This document shows, piece by piece, positions 43,237 to 55,897 of a stretch of 64,000 nt of DNA (its first letter is position 1; every line of letters begins with the position of its first letter). Made by a program: the position numbers and the translations under genes. This DNA is from Stenopsyche tienmushanensis (Eukaryota > Arthropoda > Insecta > Trichoptera > Stenopsychidae): NCBI GenBank assembly GCA_008973525.1, contig WACJ01000513.1, positions 2,666,001-2,730,000 on the forward strand. Direction: 5' to 3'. Below the pieces are notes generated by a model that saw only the letters and a list, made by a program, of their open reading frames with translations, was not told the DNA's origin and did no database searches.

Positions 43237-44736
43237 TGCGTAATGATATCAGTGTTGTTCCGTAGCATTCAAATGGTTAATATAGCGGGCTTGGCTTTAA
43301 ATCTCGGCTATGGACAAAGATTTCCTGGATGTAAAAAAGCGATATGCTTATGATTGACTGGATTGGCAATAATCATTAACACTTGGTATCCCGCACATAT
43401 CCACGCGATTCTACTTTCACAAAAATGCTCATAACTTATTTCGTATTGATGCTAATTGAGCAAAATAAAAAGTATTATAAAGCGTATAGTATATTGTATG
43501 TAATCTCCGTAGCAGTCAAAGAGTTAAACGGATATTTTCACGGGAGAATACAATAATTATAGTTTGAGAAATAAGATTTGTAATTGACTTTGTGATGTTT
43601 ATTATTGCACAAGTCGCCAATCATCAATGACTATATCAGTCTGACGAAATGTTTTTTTTTCTTCGGCGTAGATTTGATTTCAATGTTTTATAATATGGAT
43701 ACATTCGATCATTAAATCATATATAATGATCTAATAAAGCTTTCAAAAGCGGATCTTTTTATTATCCAAAGTGCATGTGATGTTTTAGCATGTTTTTATG
43801 GTACTGTGGGTCGTGTTCCTGGCGTTGTCAGTGAGATAATAAAAATTTCTTCTCCGCGGCAAATGCTCTTTTAATCAGTGTTCAAGATTGTAATTTTGTC
43901 GTTTTCTACTTGTTCTATTCAAGTCCCAATTGATATCTACAAGGTTCTATCTGAGCTATTTCCATCGGCGGCTATCGCACTCGGAAACGGTGCCTCCGGG
44001 GTCTACACACCCAGTCGGTTCTGTTTGTTCAAGGAAGGACACCAATCAAGGAGGCTCAATTAAAATAGCTGATGAGCACTAAAAGAGGGGGCGCACATGC
44101 TTATTGAAATTTCAAAAACGCGGCATAATAAAAGTTGAAGGTGGGCCCTTTTGTCGGCACACCACAAAGGCTCCCCGGACAACAATTCCTCTTGGCGTTT
44201 TATAACACGGGCTCATCGACGTGGAAGGACTCTATGCCCGACCCCAATTTCCTTCCATCCTTTGAGCAGGTGAACATCCAATAAGGAATGACAGCCTTTT
44301 CGGCCACGACCGATAACGCCGACCCAAAAATTTACATTAAGGCGATCCAGGACGATTATGTAAGAATATGCAAAGCGATTCGTTTGATGCCTCGAGAGGA
44401 TCACATTACCACCTGCTCCGTCGTGTGACAATCGTCCAAAAACGCGATGATTAGTCAAGATGACTGGCGGTGGCCGTCGGAAGAGGTGTTGGCAGTTATG
44501 AGGGGCGCTCCCGAAGGGATGGCCTCCTGCTGGCATCCTGGACACTTTCATAGCGACGGGAGGCCACGACAAAAATCCAAATATTTGACAACCCATAAAC
44601 GCCTTAATAAATACCGCAGTTATGCCCCCAATCAAATTTAACGTGTTTATATCGCCGCATTTTTGGCAGAAATTTCTCAAAATTTGCACTCAAGTGGTTA
44701 AATCTGATCAGATCATTTTATGCTGTAAATTCTTAT
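43237..44736. other. Gene-poor stretch, GC-richer after 43.9 kb
   Basis: 43950-44650 is GC-richer and open for 158 codons on the minus strand (44213-44689). The predicted protein has no domain I recognise and the plus strand is also open, so a non-coding explanation is equally likely. Confidence 0.3.
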
Positions 44737-44739
44737 TTA

Positions 44740-44832
44740 AGCTTCAAATGCACAACGAATTTCATTTGTAGCATATTTTACATAAGCAATGAATAAAGTT
44801 CTAGCAATGACGTTATAGAAGGATTGACTGTA
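44740..44832 (+). mobile_element. pogo-like MITE, copy 5 (right end only)
   Basis: TTTTACATAAGCAATGAATAA, then GACGTTATAGAAGGATTGAC-TG-TA, matches the right half of the family. Confidence 0.5.
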
Positions 44833-44852
44833 TTTATATACTAAAAAATACA

Positions 44853-45340
44853 TAAGGCATTTCAATAAAGACGCTCAATTTTTAAATGTAAATAGAATAC
44901 GTTTTGTGGAAGATATTTACTTAATTTTATTTTTATTTGTAATGTTATTTTATGGCATTAAGTATAAAATTAACAAATTATTCAATTATATACTACGGTA
45001 TTGCTCGATGGCACATATTTGGGTGGTCTGTCTTCAAATCTGGCTGAATTTGCTACTATGTTGAATTTGAATTGTTTGAAGTTTTTATGCATAGATATGC
45101 AAATATTAATGTATCCATCCAAAAATATGCCTCATCGTTAAAGATAATTTTTTTGGTCAAAAGTTTCTCGAATGATTTCTAAAATTAAATTTGATATTTT
45201 TCACATATTGTTCAATATTATAATCTTTTAGAATTTGCCATATATTATTAAATAATTTGCAATAAATGTGATAGATTTTTAATTGAAAATATGGTCGCTA
45301 TAATCAAACAAACTTTAAGCGTTTATATTGAAAGACCTGA
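44853..45340. mobile_element. TTTCAATAA-family element, about 490 bp copy
   Basis: Left end AAGGCATTTCAATAAAGACG. Right end, inverted, GGTCTTTCAATATAAACGCT. The interior aligns with 42700-43236. Confidence 0.6.
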
Positions 45341-47026
45341 TCATCCCATTCAATTTACCAGATTAACAGTGGTCGCTGATTATTTTTATGGGAAGACGTT
45401 CTTCCCACTCGACTCGATTGCAGAATGAACCCGCGTGGGAGCGGGGTCATCTCAGCGTACAAATGGGAGCGGGGTGCGGCATAAAGACTTTGCTCCAAGA
45501 CCACTCTACGTTATCCCACTTCTGACACCATTTTAAAATTGATATATTTTTTAACCCAATTTTCCATGTCGAAAATAGTGTTTTCGCGCGAAATTCTTAA
45601 AGAGGTTGTATCTGTACTTTGTTGAATTTTTTGATGAAATTGGATCGAAATGATCTCCATTCGAATGGATATTCCAAAATAAATAATGAACCCAGTCAAT
45701 CAGCCCCTTGAGATATTTAAGTGGTATTTTTTTTAATGTGCAAAAATATTTATAGCCATCGAGGAACGCCTCCGGGGGGGCGGTAAGAAGAACAATTATT
45801 CCTATTAAAAAGCTCGAGGGTGTTCGCAAATTAGTTTCCCCACTTTTGAAGCGCTTTTCCAAAGCTCTGTAACAAAAAACGGCCATCGCCGTCTATTAAT
45901 TAATTGTAAACTTTATTCTTCTTAGCAGGGGAAACTTTAAACGAGTCACAATTGGAAAAATCTGTCCGTTTTTGCCCGGCGGCCGTTCGAATCGGAAAAA
46001 CCCGCAATTCGGGAAAACGGCCACTTATTCCTCGGGATGAAAAATGGAGCGTTCGCTCATAAGATTCAATTTGCCTCGGAGGACTTCAATTACATCCGAC
46101 TTGGCCGCAAACTACGCATATATTAATCCGGCTGGATATGCAATCGGGCCGACCATAAAATTTTATGATTCTTCGTGCGTCCATATATCGTGAATGTGCT
46201 AAGAACTTCAGAGGTGCTTTCGGAAGGCTTTATATATTTAAATTATTCCTTGATTGTCCCGAGTAAATAGCAACATTCTCGAAGATTCCATGAGCATTAA
46301 TGACGGTCATTGTTTCAGCATGTCATGATCGACGATGTCTAGCTGAATCCAAAGGAAGGTCCGAGCGTGCAGACAAGGCGCCTCTGGTTTTTATAATCCC
46401 CAATATAACATGAGTCCTTCCTCTCGAAAGGGCGTAGTCGTCTTCAAAACAATTAAATAAATAAATAAATAATCATTTAAAGATCGGACAAACCGCAAAA
46501 AATTAACATCCGCGCGACATTTTTCAAGCGTGAGATCACAGACAATATGAGATCATCCAAATTTTGAGTCATTCCTATGATCAATAATTACAAGATATCA
46601 TACAAGCGAAGAAGCCTGTCATTTTGACAATGTTAAATATTAACGCGCCTACATTACATCATGCTAAAATAACAAAAAATACCCTTAATATTTATTAACA
46701 TAATGATCTGCGTTAATCCATTGATTAGGAATTACGCATATTTGTGTCCAGATCCAAGTGATACATAAAGAGCATTATCGCACATTGAGAGCGGAGATTA
46801 GTAAATTGGAGACAGTGACATCTCATCATACACTTGTACATCAATAGCAAGTTCGTTCTGTAAAGGCACCCTTATACGTCTAAATATTGCGAAAAGCGGT
46901 GCGAAAATTAGATATGTAGCCTTCTTAGAAACGTAATAAATAGTTGAGAGCCATATAAATCAATTATATACCTTAAACAGCCTGGTGCTTAAAATTATTC
47001 TATTTGAAACGCTATTATGGAGTTCA
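45341..47026. other. Gene-poor stretch; retroelement leader-like scrap
   Basis: At 45500-45535 the minus strand reads ATGGTGTCAGAAGTGGGAT, as found just after the LTR (primer-binding region) of many Ty3/gypsy elements. The same motif occurs at 55810-55835. 45900-46230 is unique and GC-richer. The remainder is AT-rich without genes. Confidence 0.35.
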
Positions 47027-47160
47027 AAAATATCAACAGTGTTAAGGTTAATTTATTTTTATACAGGCTTAATTCATACTGCGTGGTCCTGAGAGGAAAT
47101 TGGGTTTATGGGGACGATAAGCGGTGCACATACTCAAGTATCTTCTAATCATATTCAGTT
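47027..47160 (-). repeat. Dispersed repeat R1, copy 3
   Basis: ATCAACAGTGTTAAGGTTAA, TACTGCGTGGTCC and GATAAGCGGTGCACATAC match copy 1 at 8764. Confidence 0.55.
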
Positions 47161-47449
47161 TGAGTTCTTGATGAGTTCTTGAACTTGATTACCAATGACC
47201 TAAATCCTTTAAAACACAAAAAGGAAATTTATATACTTTTATGTCTTATATTCTTATTCCAACATACGAGGATGGTCTCGGAAGTACCCGACTTGAAGAA
47301 TAGTTGGTTGAAAAATGCTATAATAAAAAGCACCTACCTTATAAAGCTTTAGTTCCAAATCAGGTAACCATGCCAGAAGCAGAGAAAAAAAATCCATATA
47401 ATGGTATTGGATGAGCATCGACTGAATATGCAGACATGGTAGGCATTTA
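47161..47449. other. Intergenic stretch
   Basis: I see nothing recognisable here. Confidence 0.35.
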
Positions 47450-48075
47450 AAAAAGTGCTGTATATTGCATATCGATTGAAAATTTGAACATGAGAAAAAT
47501 GTGCGCAAGATGGGTATCGCGTTGCTCACAGTGCAATATGCCCAAATGGTCCGCCTTTCGGACCGCTGACACGACGAATGAGCGCCTCGCAATTGGAAGC
47601 TATACCCGAACATATTCACAGAACGTGTTCAACGTCCATGAATGGATCTCTGCATGGACACTCCGACATTGAGGAAAGTCCAAATCTGAAAAGCGAAGAC
47701 AAAAAAAACATATCAGGATAAAGAACTGAAAGGGTAGAATCGACTCCAAATAAAACGAAGACAGTTCCATTTAACAAATTTATGGCTTCAGTTTTTTGGG
47801 ATGTGCTTTGGCTAAAAAGAGTTTTTTCATCAAGACAATGCACCATCACACGTTCGTTATCACAGTGATCAAAATAAATAAATTTAAGTTCAAATGGCTT
47901 CTTCGTGCGTCCTATTCGCAAGATGTAGCTCCTTCAGATTACTTTCTTTTTTCAAGCTTGAAAATATGACTCGGTGGTAAAAGATTTGCTAAAAATGAAA
48001 AAAACTCAAAATATTGATGGTCTCATGGTCGTGTTGCAATATGGATTTGGCTTTGGTTGATTTGACGCAATCTTT
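47450..48075 (+). pseudogene. Mariner transposase relic spanning linker to catalytic region
   Basis: In order on the plus strand: ENLNMRKMCARWVSR, NKTKTVPFNKFMASVFWDVL, then by frame changes FHQDNAPSHVRYHSD, RASYSQDVAPSDYFLFSSLK and LGGKRFAKNEK. These are the KLCARWVPR linker, the VFWDxxG block with the second catalytic Asp, FHQDNAPxH, and the PPYSPDLAPSDYFLFxxLKxWLGGKRF block of mariners. Multiple frame changes; dead. Confidence 0.7.
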
Positions 48076-48825
48076 GGTCGGATATTATGGAACGGCATAA
48101 TCGATCCGCCACTGTGCAGCTTCCTTTATTTTATAGAGCAAAAGGATGCTGTTCCCGAGACTCCAGAGTCGATGATTGTCCCTAAAACACCAGCGAGGCG
48201 CCCACCTACCTGTCCCATCAGATCCTGCCGCCGGATAATTAATTATCGACGTCGACGGAATACATAAAAACTGGCCCCGAAATTCGAACAAGACGGCCCA
48301 AAAATCTTGGCTCCCAAACTGAAACACGGCCTTCGAGACAATGGGTTGTCGGGCCTTACTAGTAGATGGTGGCCGATACGAGTCCAAACTACACGCACAC
48401 TCCCAAGATCGAGGTCCATTCATAAAAGCTGCAGCCGGTTCCCAGGAGGACACGTCTGACGAGGACAAATGACCACTTCTCGGTATAACGTGTAGAATCA
48501 CTGGAATAGGCCGAGGGTTTTCCTTGAATCGTTTCAATGTGGGCGATACATCAAGTCGTTCATATAATGACGCACGAACACTCGTTTTACTAATACATGA
48601 ATGCCCACAACACTCCTGTGTATGTGGATAGACCAAAATACGCTTTTCTTACTTATTTTTTCGGTCATAAATTCTGTATGTTATCCGAAGAACTTATATT
48701 TAACAAACCCCGTTGAATTAAATTTCAGCATCATCAAGTCGCTAGGGATTATCCCGGTCCAAAGTCCGTTAATTGATAATATTTTTGCTGTTCAAAAACC
48801 AAAATATGATGCATATTATTAAGGC
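48076..48825. other. GC-richer stretch with a long uncharacterised open frame
   Basis: The minus strand is open for 183 codons (48085-48636) with ordinary amino-acid composition, longer than expected by chance in AT-rich DNA. I recognise no domain, start context or splice sites, and its 3' end overlaps the end of the mariner relic. Coding status is open. Confidence 0.25.
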
Positions 48826-48889
48826 GTATCACATGACCGTTCGGAATTCTCAGATGAGTATGAACCCTTTGATTAGTGAGTTAATTTTA

Positions 48890-49035
48890 AATTGACTTGA
48901 ACGTAGATTCTATATTACCGTCCATACAAATCCATTTTTCTTTCAGGAATACGCAGCGTGAATCAAGATTGTATATCGATAAATGAACCTTAATACTGTT
49001 GATATTATTGGGCTCCATAATAGCATTTTAAAACA
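48890..49035 (+). repeat. Dispersed repeat R1, copy 4
   Basis: AATCCATTTTTCTTTCAGGA, CGCAGCGTGAATCAAGATT, AATGAACCTTAATACTGTTG and GGGCTCCATAATAGCATTT match copy 2. Confidence 0.6.
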
Positions 49036-49459
49036 ACTAATTTTAATTCCCAAATGGTAGTTGTTAACCGGATACGGACAAATTCCATTATAATTTTAAT
49101 ATTTATTTTATCGTCATCCGTTGATAATTGATATGAAGACTGTCTACTTTGTTCCATATGCAAAACATTTGAGAATATATAGACGTGTAGAGGTACCTTT
49201 ACAACATGATGTACGAGTGTATTATGAGACGCAAGACATCAGTTTCTCTCTCCGATTCACTAATATCCGCACTCAATGTGCATCCCATGCCCATGGCTTC
49301 TTATTGTTTTAAGTTTTGGTGCATATTTCACAACAAAGTGATTCAGCCGAAATGTCTCCTCCTTGAAATTGGCTTGAACTTCACGGAAAGTGAAACTCCA
49401 ACCGGTAATCGGTTGAAAGTGAGGATGAATTATGTTATCTTTCATTTCCGTCGTATACA
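49036..49459. other. Intergenic stretch
   Basis: The plus strand is open at 49206-49499 (97 codons) with no recognised domain. Otherwise nothing. Confidence 0.35.
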
Positions 49460-49600
49460 TCATAGATACGCATGCGCCGCCTCTACTTTGTGCGTTTAGG
49501 CATAATATAGAATAACCACTAGACCAGTAGCTTGCCTATCTTATTATATATTACACAAACACAGCTTCTTCTTTTAGCTAACAACTCCTGATATTTCTAT
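49460..49600 (+). repeat. Dispersed repeat R2, copy 6
   Basis: GATACGCATGCGCC, ACCAGTAGCTTGCCTATC, ATATATTACACAAACACAGC and TTTTAGCTAACAACTCC. Confidence 0.6.
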
Positions 49601-50883
49601 TTGCTTTAGATGCGTTGTGTCCCAATTTGAACCATGATCTACGACACAGCACAGTCTATGGTCTAAATCGATTGATTCATTGATATCCTAAATGAAATAT
49701 TTTTATTTAACGGAAGCTTGTTTGTTGTTTGCAGTTCTCGTTAGTTTCACAATCGACGATATATCGTTGTTAAGCACTCGTTACAGCATAAATATAAATT
49801 ATAATATGAGACATTTGTTATGGTTATATCTTTGGATCTGTAATAGAAATTAATTAGATTTTACGCTAGCAAAATTAAACTATATTCGAAATTTTCATAC
49901 AAAAGTGCGACACAGCGATACATAGACGTTGAATTACTTTAAAAAAATATATACATGATGCGATGGCACGACTTGCATTGTGTTTGTGCATGGCTTCATT
50001 AGGCTTACGATCGAGGACGATATCTTTATTATAAATTTGTTTTGCGAGATGAAAAAAATTTTTTTTTTCAGAAAATAAACTATATTCGAGCTAATGAATG
50101 CCGGTCGATAATTATATTCGTAGATATTCGGGCGTGTAGGTCTTTTGGTTGTGTGCCTAAGACGTAAGCCTAAGATGGCGAATAGGCGGCTTGTCACTCA
50201 ACCCTTTGTCGGCATTATCATTTTTTGTGTCACTTTGAAAAGCGCTAAATCTCACGGCTTTGTGTTCCCGTGTTATTATTATTTTGTCCCCGCGCGGGGC
50301 ACCTTTGTCCCCAGCCCTCACTGATAAACGATCTGACATAATGGACCATCCAGTGGCGTCCGTTTCCAATTGCCTTTTTAACCATTAAACGGCAAACAGC
50401 CTTAAAATTAGTAAAAATTTAATCTCAAATATCGGTCTTGGTGGAAAGCAATCGTTTACCTCGAATAGTCCGGATGCTTGATCTATCCTTTTTGTTATGA
50501 TATTATATCCGTTATTGGATGAAGGTGATCCCTGCAGGAGGTTTTCATGTCTGGTTTGAAGGATGAAAAAAAAATCGGAGATTTTTTATTTGATGGGTGA
50601 TATAACTATTAAAGAATATGTAACTCGAAATTTAGAAACCAATACGAAAAATGTTCGAAGATACAGATTCGATAACAGGTAAGCGTCGGGCAGATATATA
50701 AACACATGACTTGAACGGGATGGAGCGATCAAAAACTTTAACACTTTGACGTACACAGTCGTCGAATTCCGTCATGCATCAGCCGATAATACTTGCTTTT
50801 TGCGCCAGATAGCGTCCAGACGTGTGCGTCAACCGGTTAAAACTTGAGAGCAAAAAAACCATTTTACCTATCGACCCAAAATA
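49601..50883. other. Gene-poor stretch
   Basis: Contains AACGATATATCGT-like palindromic sites (for example near 49755), also seen at 33400 and 51920. 50190-50400 is GC-richer unique DNA. No gene is recognised. Confidence 0.35.
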
Positions 50884-51542
50884 TTAGGGTGTCCCATAAG
50901 TTTATTTCGTTTTCATATTAAGAAAAAATAAATAATAATTTGTATTACATCACAATTCATTGAACAATATATGATTTATTCTGTTCTATTACCTTTTTCC
51001 ATCTCTCCGGGAGCCTCATAATGCCTCCTTGCCAAAATTTCCTAGGTTTGTTGGCAAAATATTGATCAAGATACATTTTTATATCATTTTTTGAATTAAT
51101 TTTTTTACCACCTAAAGAATTTTTCAATGAAAGAAATAAATAATAATCTGAATCTGTCCCACCAGATGCAAAGCGAAACTTTTTTTTGGATGCAGACCAG
51201 GTTTAGCTACAGTTAAAGCTTTTGTACCCTTGGTCCAAGACGGTTAAATTGGATATTCTCATAGAGTATCCAAATTTCATCTCCAGTGACAAGTCTCTTC
51301 AAAAAAGGTTGGCTATTATGTCGTTGGAGAAGAAGATCGCATGTTGAAATACGCTGAAGTTTATTTAAGTCACACATCTGAACGATTGATGTAAGCCAAT
51401 TTTATCAGATGATTATGGACGGATGTTCGTGGAATTTCTAATTTGTTAGCTATTTCGCGAACGGTATATCGCGGGTTTTCTTCAACCATGGCTATGATTA
51501 GATCTGTGTTCATTTGCGAAAGAAACTTATGGGACAACTTAA
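50884..51542 (-). mobile_element. Mariner copy A, internally deleted, with both ends
   Basis: Ends TTAGGGTGTCCCATAAGTTT and, inverted, TTAAGTTGTCCCATAAGTTT. The minus strand encodes the start MNTDLIIAMVEENPRYTV, REIANKLEIPRTSVHNHL, then YINRSDV, the second helix-turn-helix of a mariner transposase. At 659 bp it lacks the middle of the gene. Confidence 0.8.
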
Positions 51543-52080
51543 TATATATTAATCGAATATTCATTAAAATATATACCGAATTTTAAGAAGTTTTGTTGCT
51601 TCTCTGCTTCTTAAAAAAATATCAAAAAAAACCCAGACGACTGCCTAAATTAACCAGAAAAATCGTTATTTTCCCGCAATTAAACCTTTATAAATGTTTG
51701 AAACTAAACCGAAATGAAAAATATAATAGTTCAAAGGATCAGGATCTATTCATCCAGATCTTCAATGTGGTTTTATTCCTATAAACAACAATCAGATCGT
51801 ATCGGGACATCTCAAAAAGGATGCGAGCAACTCTCAAGCATATTTTTTAAGAAGATGTCTTGTAGATTAAATTTTAGTGATTGAGATATATACAATATAT
51901 TAAGCCTAAAGTGCTAAGCAACGATATATCGTCAATTGTGAAACTAACTATCGCTATTGGGTCATGATGACTTCAAAATGCTCAAATACGAGTAATTTCT
52001 GAGTGTCAGGGTATTAATTCTTGGCTTTATAAAGCATCCTGTTTATACGAGGAAGATTCAAATATAACCTGGAATTTCGT
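51543..52080. other. Intergenic stretch
   Basis: AT-rich. I see nothing recognisable here. Confidence 0.4.
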
Positions 52081-52270
52081 CTTTTGTTACGATAAATAGT
52101 CTTACCATAAATCAAAATTTCGCTTGATTTTAATCCTTCGTTTGCGAGAAAACGAATAAATACGCGTTGCGCAACAGAGGATGCTACTTATCGCCTTCTT
52201 TCTTCAGCAACGGATCAAGAAAATTCCTATCCGATGAAATAAATGTGCGTCTTATGAATACTAACTATGT
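52081..52270 (-). repeat. Dispersed repeat R4, copy at 52 kb
   Basis: ACGCGTTGCGCAACAGAGGA-TGC, with TACTTATCGCCTTCTTTC and CATCGGATAG-type flanks that also flank the copy at 37024. Confidence 0.55.
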
Positions 52271-53799
52271 ATAAAAATAATAAAATATTCCATTGAGTTG
52301 ATATTCTGCATTAATAAAATCAAAGAAATGCAGGGGACTGTTGTTGATATGTTATTGCAATCTTCTTTATCATATTTTTTTTAAATGTCATATCCTTCAT
52401 TATGTCCAGATATTCCAAATTTGAGCGCAAACTTTTTATAGCCCGATTTTGTTATGATCGCGTAAATCGATCCATTGTCCTCCCTTGGAATATTTTTTTA
52501 ATTACCCTATGCACTGAATTGTAAAGTGTCTATTATTTTTCTTTAATACCTACAGGCTCCATTGCCTTTTAATGAAATGAGGCGCCCATGGATTTTCTGC
52601 GATGCGAACAGATCAAGGATCGGACAGGTTCTGGGCTCGAATACCTGTCCTGGCGATTTATAAATTATAATGACAATCTTTTCGTGTCGATCACTTGTCG
52701 ACAGATTTATAGCATGGCGCATGCGTATTTAGCCAAGGAGACTTCCAATATTATAGATCCAAAATCGTTTATTCGAAAAAAATCGTCTGAAACATCTCCA
52801 ACGGGAGAGCGATCCGAAATGCGTCGACGATCTAGATTTGGCGCTATGTTCCCACAATTTGATTCGCCCATTTTTTCTGGAGCAAACAAATGTTATTGTC
52901 GAGTTATCCATAGCGTTTGATAGCTGCATTGAAAAATGCATGTCAAGCAAATATAGATGATCATATGAATGCACATTTTTTTGGTGTCGACCGTTTGACA
53001 AATAAAATCCCGCAGTAATCCCCCACATGACAAAGCTGACATTGATATTTATTATTTGAAAAATTTGTATATTCCGGGGGTACAAATATTTGTGAGAAAA
53101 ATATAAGAGGATAATAATCGTCATTGTGGGGTTGCTATTGTCGGGGACAAATTATAGTATGATGAGGTCTTACTTCAGGTGGTCTTACACCCGGATGAAT
53201 CCTCAGAAGATAATGCATAATCCTGTCCTTTCCAAAATTGAAATCCTTTACACGGACCTTTCGATAGCATCTGCAATCCAATTTTCGGTTTTGTCATCCC
53301 TTCTATTCATACATATCAATACTTTGAAGACTTGGAAGGGTGCATCGTGGCAGCAATAATCTCAAGACGAATTAATCGGGGGAAAAATACGACCTCTTCG
53401 AGTGCTCTTACATCAAATACATATTCGTGATGCGATCGAATCGTTTGGAACTCATTTTAATGGGTTTGAATCTCACGCCAATCGAAGCATCGGTAATCAT
53501 CTTGATGCTTCAGTTTGTTTGGATTTTTATTTTCTATTCAATCGGGCATTTTAATAAGGTATTAACGCATTCGCGGACACTTTATATGGCACTTCAATTA
53601 TCGATGCATACATATTATATTAGAGAAACCCGAAAGTATTCGCGTATTTTGAGACCTTATGTTTGAGCTCATTTTATGTCTAGTCACACTGACGGAAATA
53701 TCTTTGTTAATTATTCTTATTCTAGAATTATTTTTAAACGCAATTTTTGTGTAAAATATATTTTTTTAATAATAAGGGTGAAAATAGAAGCTTAAGGGA
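52271..53799. other. Stretch with several uncharacterised open frames
   Basis: Plus strand 52588-52920 (110 codons), 53126-53359 (77) and 53427-53666 (79) are open in a row. The last two encode hydrophobic segments (IQFSVLSSLLFIHI, VIILMLQFVWIFIFYSIGHF) that could be membrane helices. The minus strand is also open for 131 codons at 52729-53124. No family is recognised, so I do not call a gene. Confidence 0.25.
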
Positions 53800-54190
53800 T
53801 GATAAAAATGCACTAAATACTTAAGAGGGTATTCTAGTCCAAAGACACAATTTTGGACGATTTTTTTTTTAAATATATAAATTTAAAAAATATAGGCTGC
53901 TAAAGTGTAAGGGATAAAAAAGGAAATTCTGACGGTGACGGTTTAAAAAAAAGTTTTGATCTTTTTAAAAATAGTTAAAAATTAAATTTTGACATGAATC
54001 TGGTAGGAACGATATACATTTGTATATTAAAAGTTTTACCAAATTTGAAGCAAATCGATTAATCAAAACTTGAGATATCATGTCAATACTATTATAGTAG
54101 TTTCGAGAAAAACGCGTTTAAAGATATCATTCTCGTAGGAGCGGTTTAGTTGTCGCGTACCCAAAATAGCTAGAGGATTAAAAAAAAAGG
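53800..54190 (+). repeat. Dispersed repeat R3, copy 2
   Basis: Aligns with 18490-19110 over ATAGGCTGCTAAAGTGTAAG, ATTTTGACATGAATCTGGTA and TTTCGAGAAAAACGCGTTT. Confidence 0.55.
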
Positions 54191-55604
54191 ATCAAAAGAC
54201 TACCAAAGCGATGCGAAAATGTTTTTATCAATAAATTTGAACATTTTCAACTTAATATCCGAATACTTTCGGGTCCGCCTAATATTATGTAATTTTTCAT
54301 ATGAAATGTCCGATTTTATAAGATCTATCGATTGAAATGTCTTTATTAATTCGACAGCATTATCAAAATATAAGAATCGATGATTGTCGGTTGCAGAGAG
54401 CTTATTCTTTTTAGAAAATCGAGCATTCGCTTTAAAACGTCCATTTGGGAATCGATTGAACGTCAATGGAAAATCGGACGTTTGATATGAAAACGTCTAA
54501 TTTTTTTGTCGCAAATCTGCGGCGGAATGTCATTATTATCGAATATAAATCTGATTTAGGTCGTTTATAAATTTGTCGAGTTGTTAGTTTCGCACCCCTG
54601 TATCATATTTGAGCTAAAACAAAACTATTGCACCTAAGGATAAAAGAGCAATATAGCTTTGGATGAGAGCTGTAAACAGAGGGCGCGCTTGATATGCAAA
54701 TTAAGTGAAACGATACATTTCTTTTGCAGGGGTCGACAACTTTTTTTAAGGCCAATATGTTCGGAGTCGTTATTGAAGATAAATGCAATGGATAACAAGT
54801 GGATTTTAATAAGATTTTTTTTTTATGCAATTTAGGTCGATTTTTCTATGGCAGACGTTGTCGCATCTTTGGCATTATATTGCCTTATTATATCAATGAT
54901 ATGCTTCGCCGTGGATTAAATTTGATTCGGATGGATTCCTCGGCTTATTATGCTCGATCTGGATGATGCTTGCGGTGTTTTGAGGATGAACTGTGGTATA
55001 TGGGATATGGTTGAGCATCCCTAGGGGCCAGAGCGGGCGCAGGTTTATGGGCCGTAATACGCCTACCGCGTGAGGCCGCAACAAAACTAACCGAAAGTTA
55101 CACGCCGTAGCAGCGTCGGGACGTTATGCCTTTATGTTAACTGTGTGTATATATTTTTCTTTTATTATCTCGTAACATTCAGCAATATCGTGAACCGTCG
55201 GGCTCACCTCCTGCACACCTCCGCCAGAACATTACTCAAAGCAGCTGGGCTGGGAATAGCTGCATAAATGATACACTATATGCACATTGTTTATGCCCTT
55301 ATTTATGAGTGGTCTTGTAAGTCGGCGTGTGTGTGTGTCTGCAATCCACCTATTGTTTTCCAAGTGTACAAGCTCCCTGAAAGCGAACCTGCCGCTAATT
55401 TCTCAAGTATAGAGCCTGTGGACGCCTCGTATGTTCCAATTTATGGACATTTGAATATACGACGATGATAACGGCATCTATCTGCTTGAATTGCTTTCTC
55501 AAAGAATCTTTCCTAGATCGCAAACCTGATTCTATATATGCTACAGGAATAGCTAAAAAGCCGATCTAACTAAATGACGGCATAAAACGCAATTATCTTA
55601 ATTT
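54191..55604. other. Gene-poor stretch
   Basis: Unique DNA with short open frames only. A (GT)n run lies at 55328-55337. Confidence 0.4.
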
Positions 55605-55840
55605 AATGCAAAAATTTGTGACAACTACGAGATTACAACCGAGCTCGCGGGAAGAATACCTCTTCCCGCAGCCAAAGCTATTGCTTATCATCCAGTTTAT
55701 GCCACAAGAAGTCACCAAAAATATTTTTTTGGCAATGCATCTCTTGAACAAAGCACTGATTTTGAAAATAAAATTTGATAAAACCCACGTGCGAGTGCAC
55801 TCTACGTCATCCCATTTCTGACACCATTGTAACATGTAAA
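55605..55840 (-). repeat. Gypsy-like LTR/leader scrap
   Basis: The minus strand reads ATGGTGTCAGAAATGGGAT, resembling a post-LTR primer-binding region. Downstream it has GGCTGCGGGAAGAGG, the block also found in the LTR-like repeats at 24.3 and 63.3 kb. Heavily rearranged. Confidence 0.35.
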
Positions 55841-55897
55841 AATATATTGATATTCTGTATAATTTTCAAAGTTTGGGTTCAAAGTCAACTTGTTATA

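Noticed and set aside
44213..44689. 158-codon minus-strand frame as a gene
   Set aside because: No domain, both strands open, and no splice or promoter context.
52588..53666. Three successive plus-strand frames as a membrane receptor gene
   Set aside because: Hydrophobic segments exist, but exons cannot be joined convincingly and no family motif is visible.
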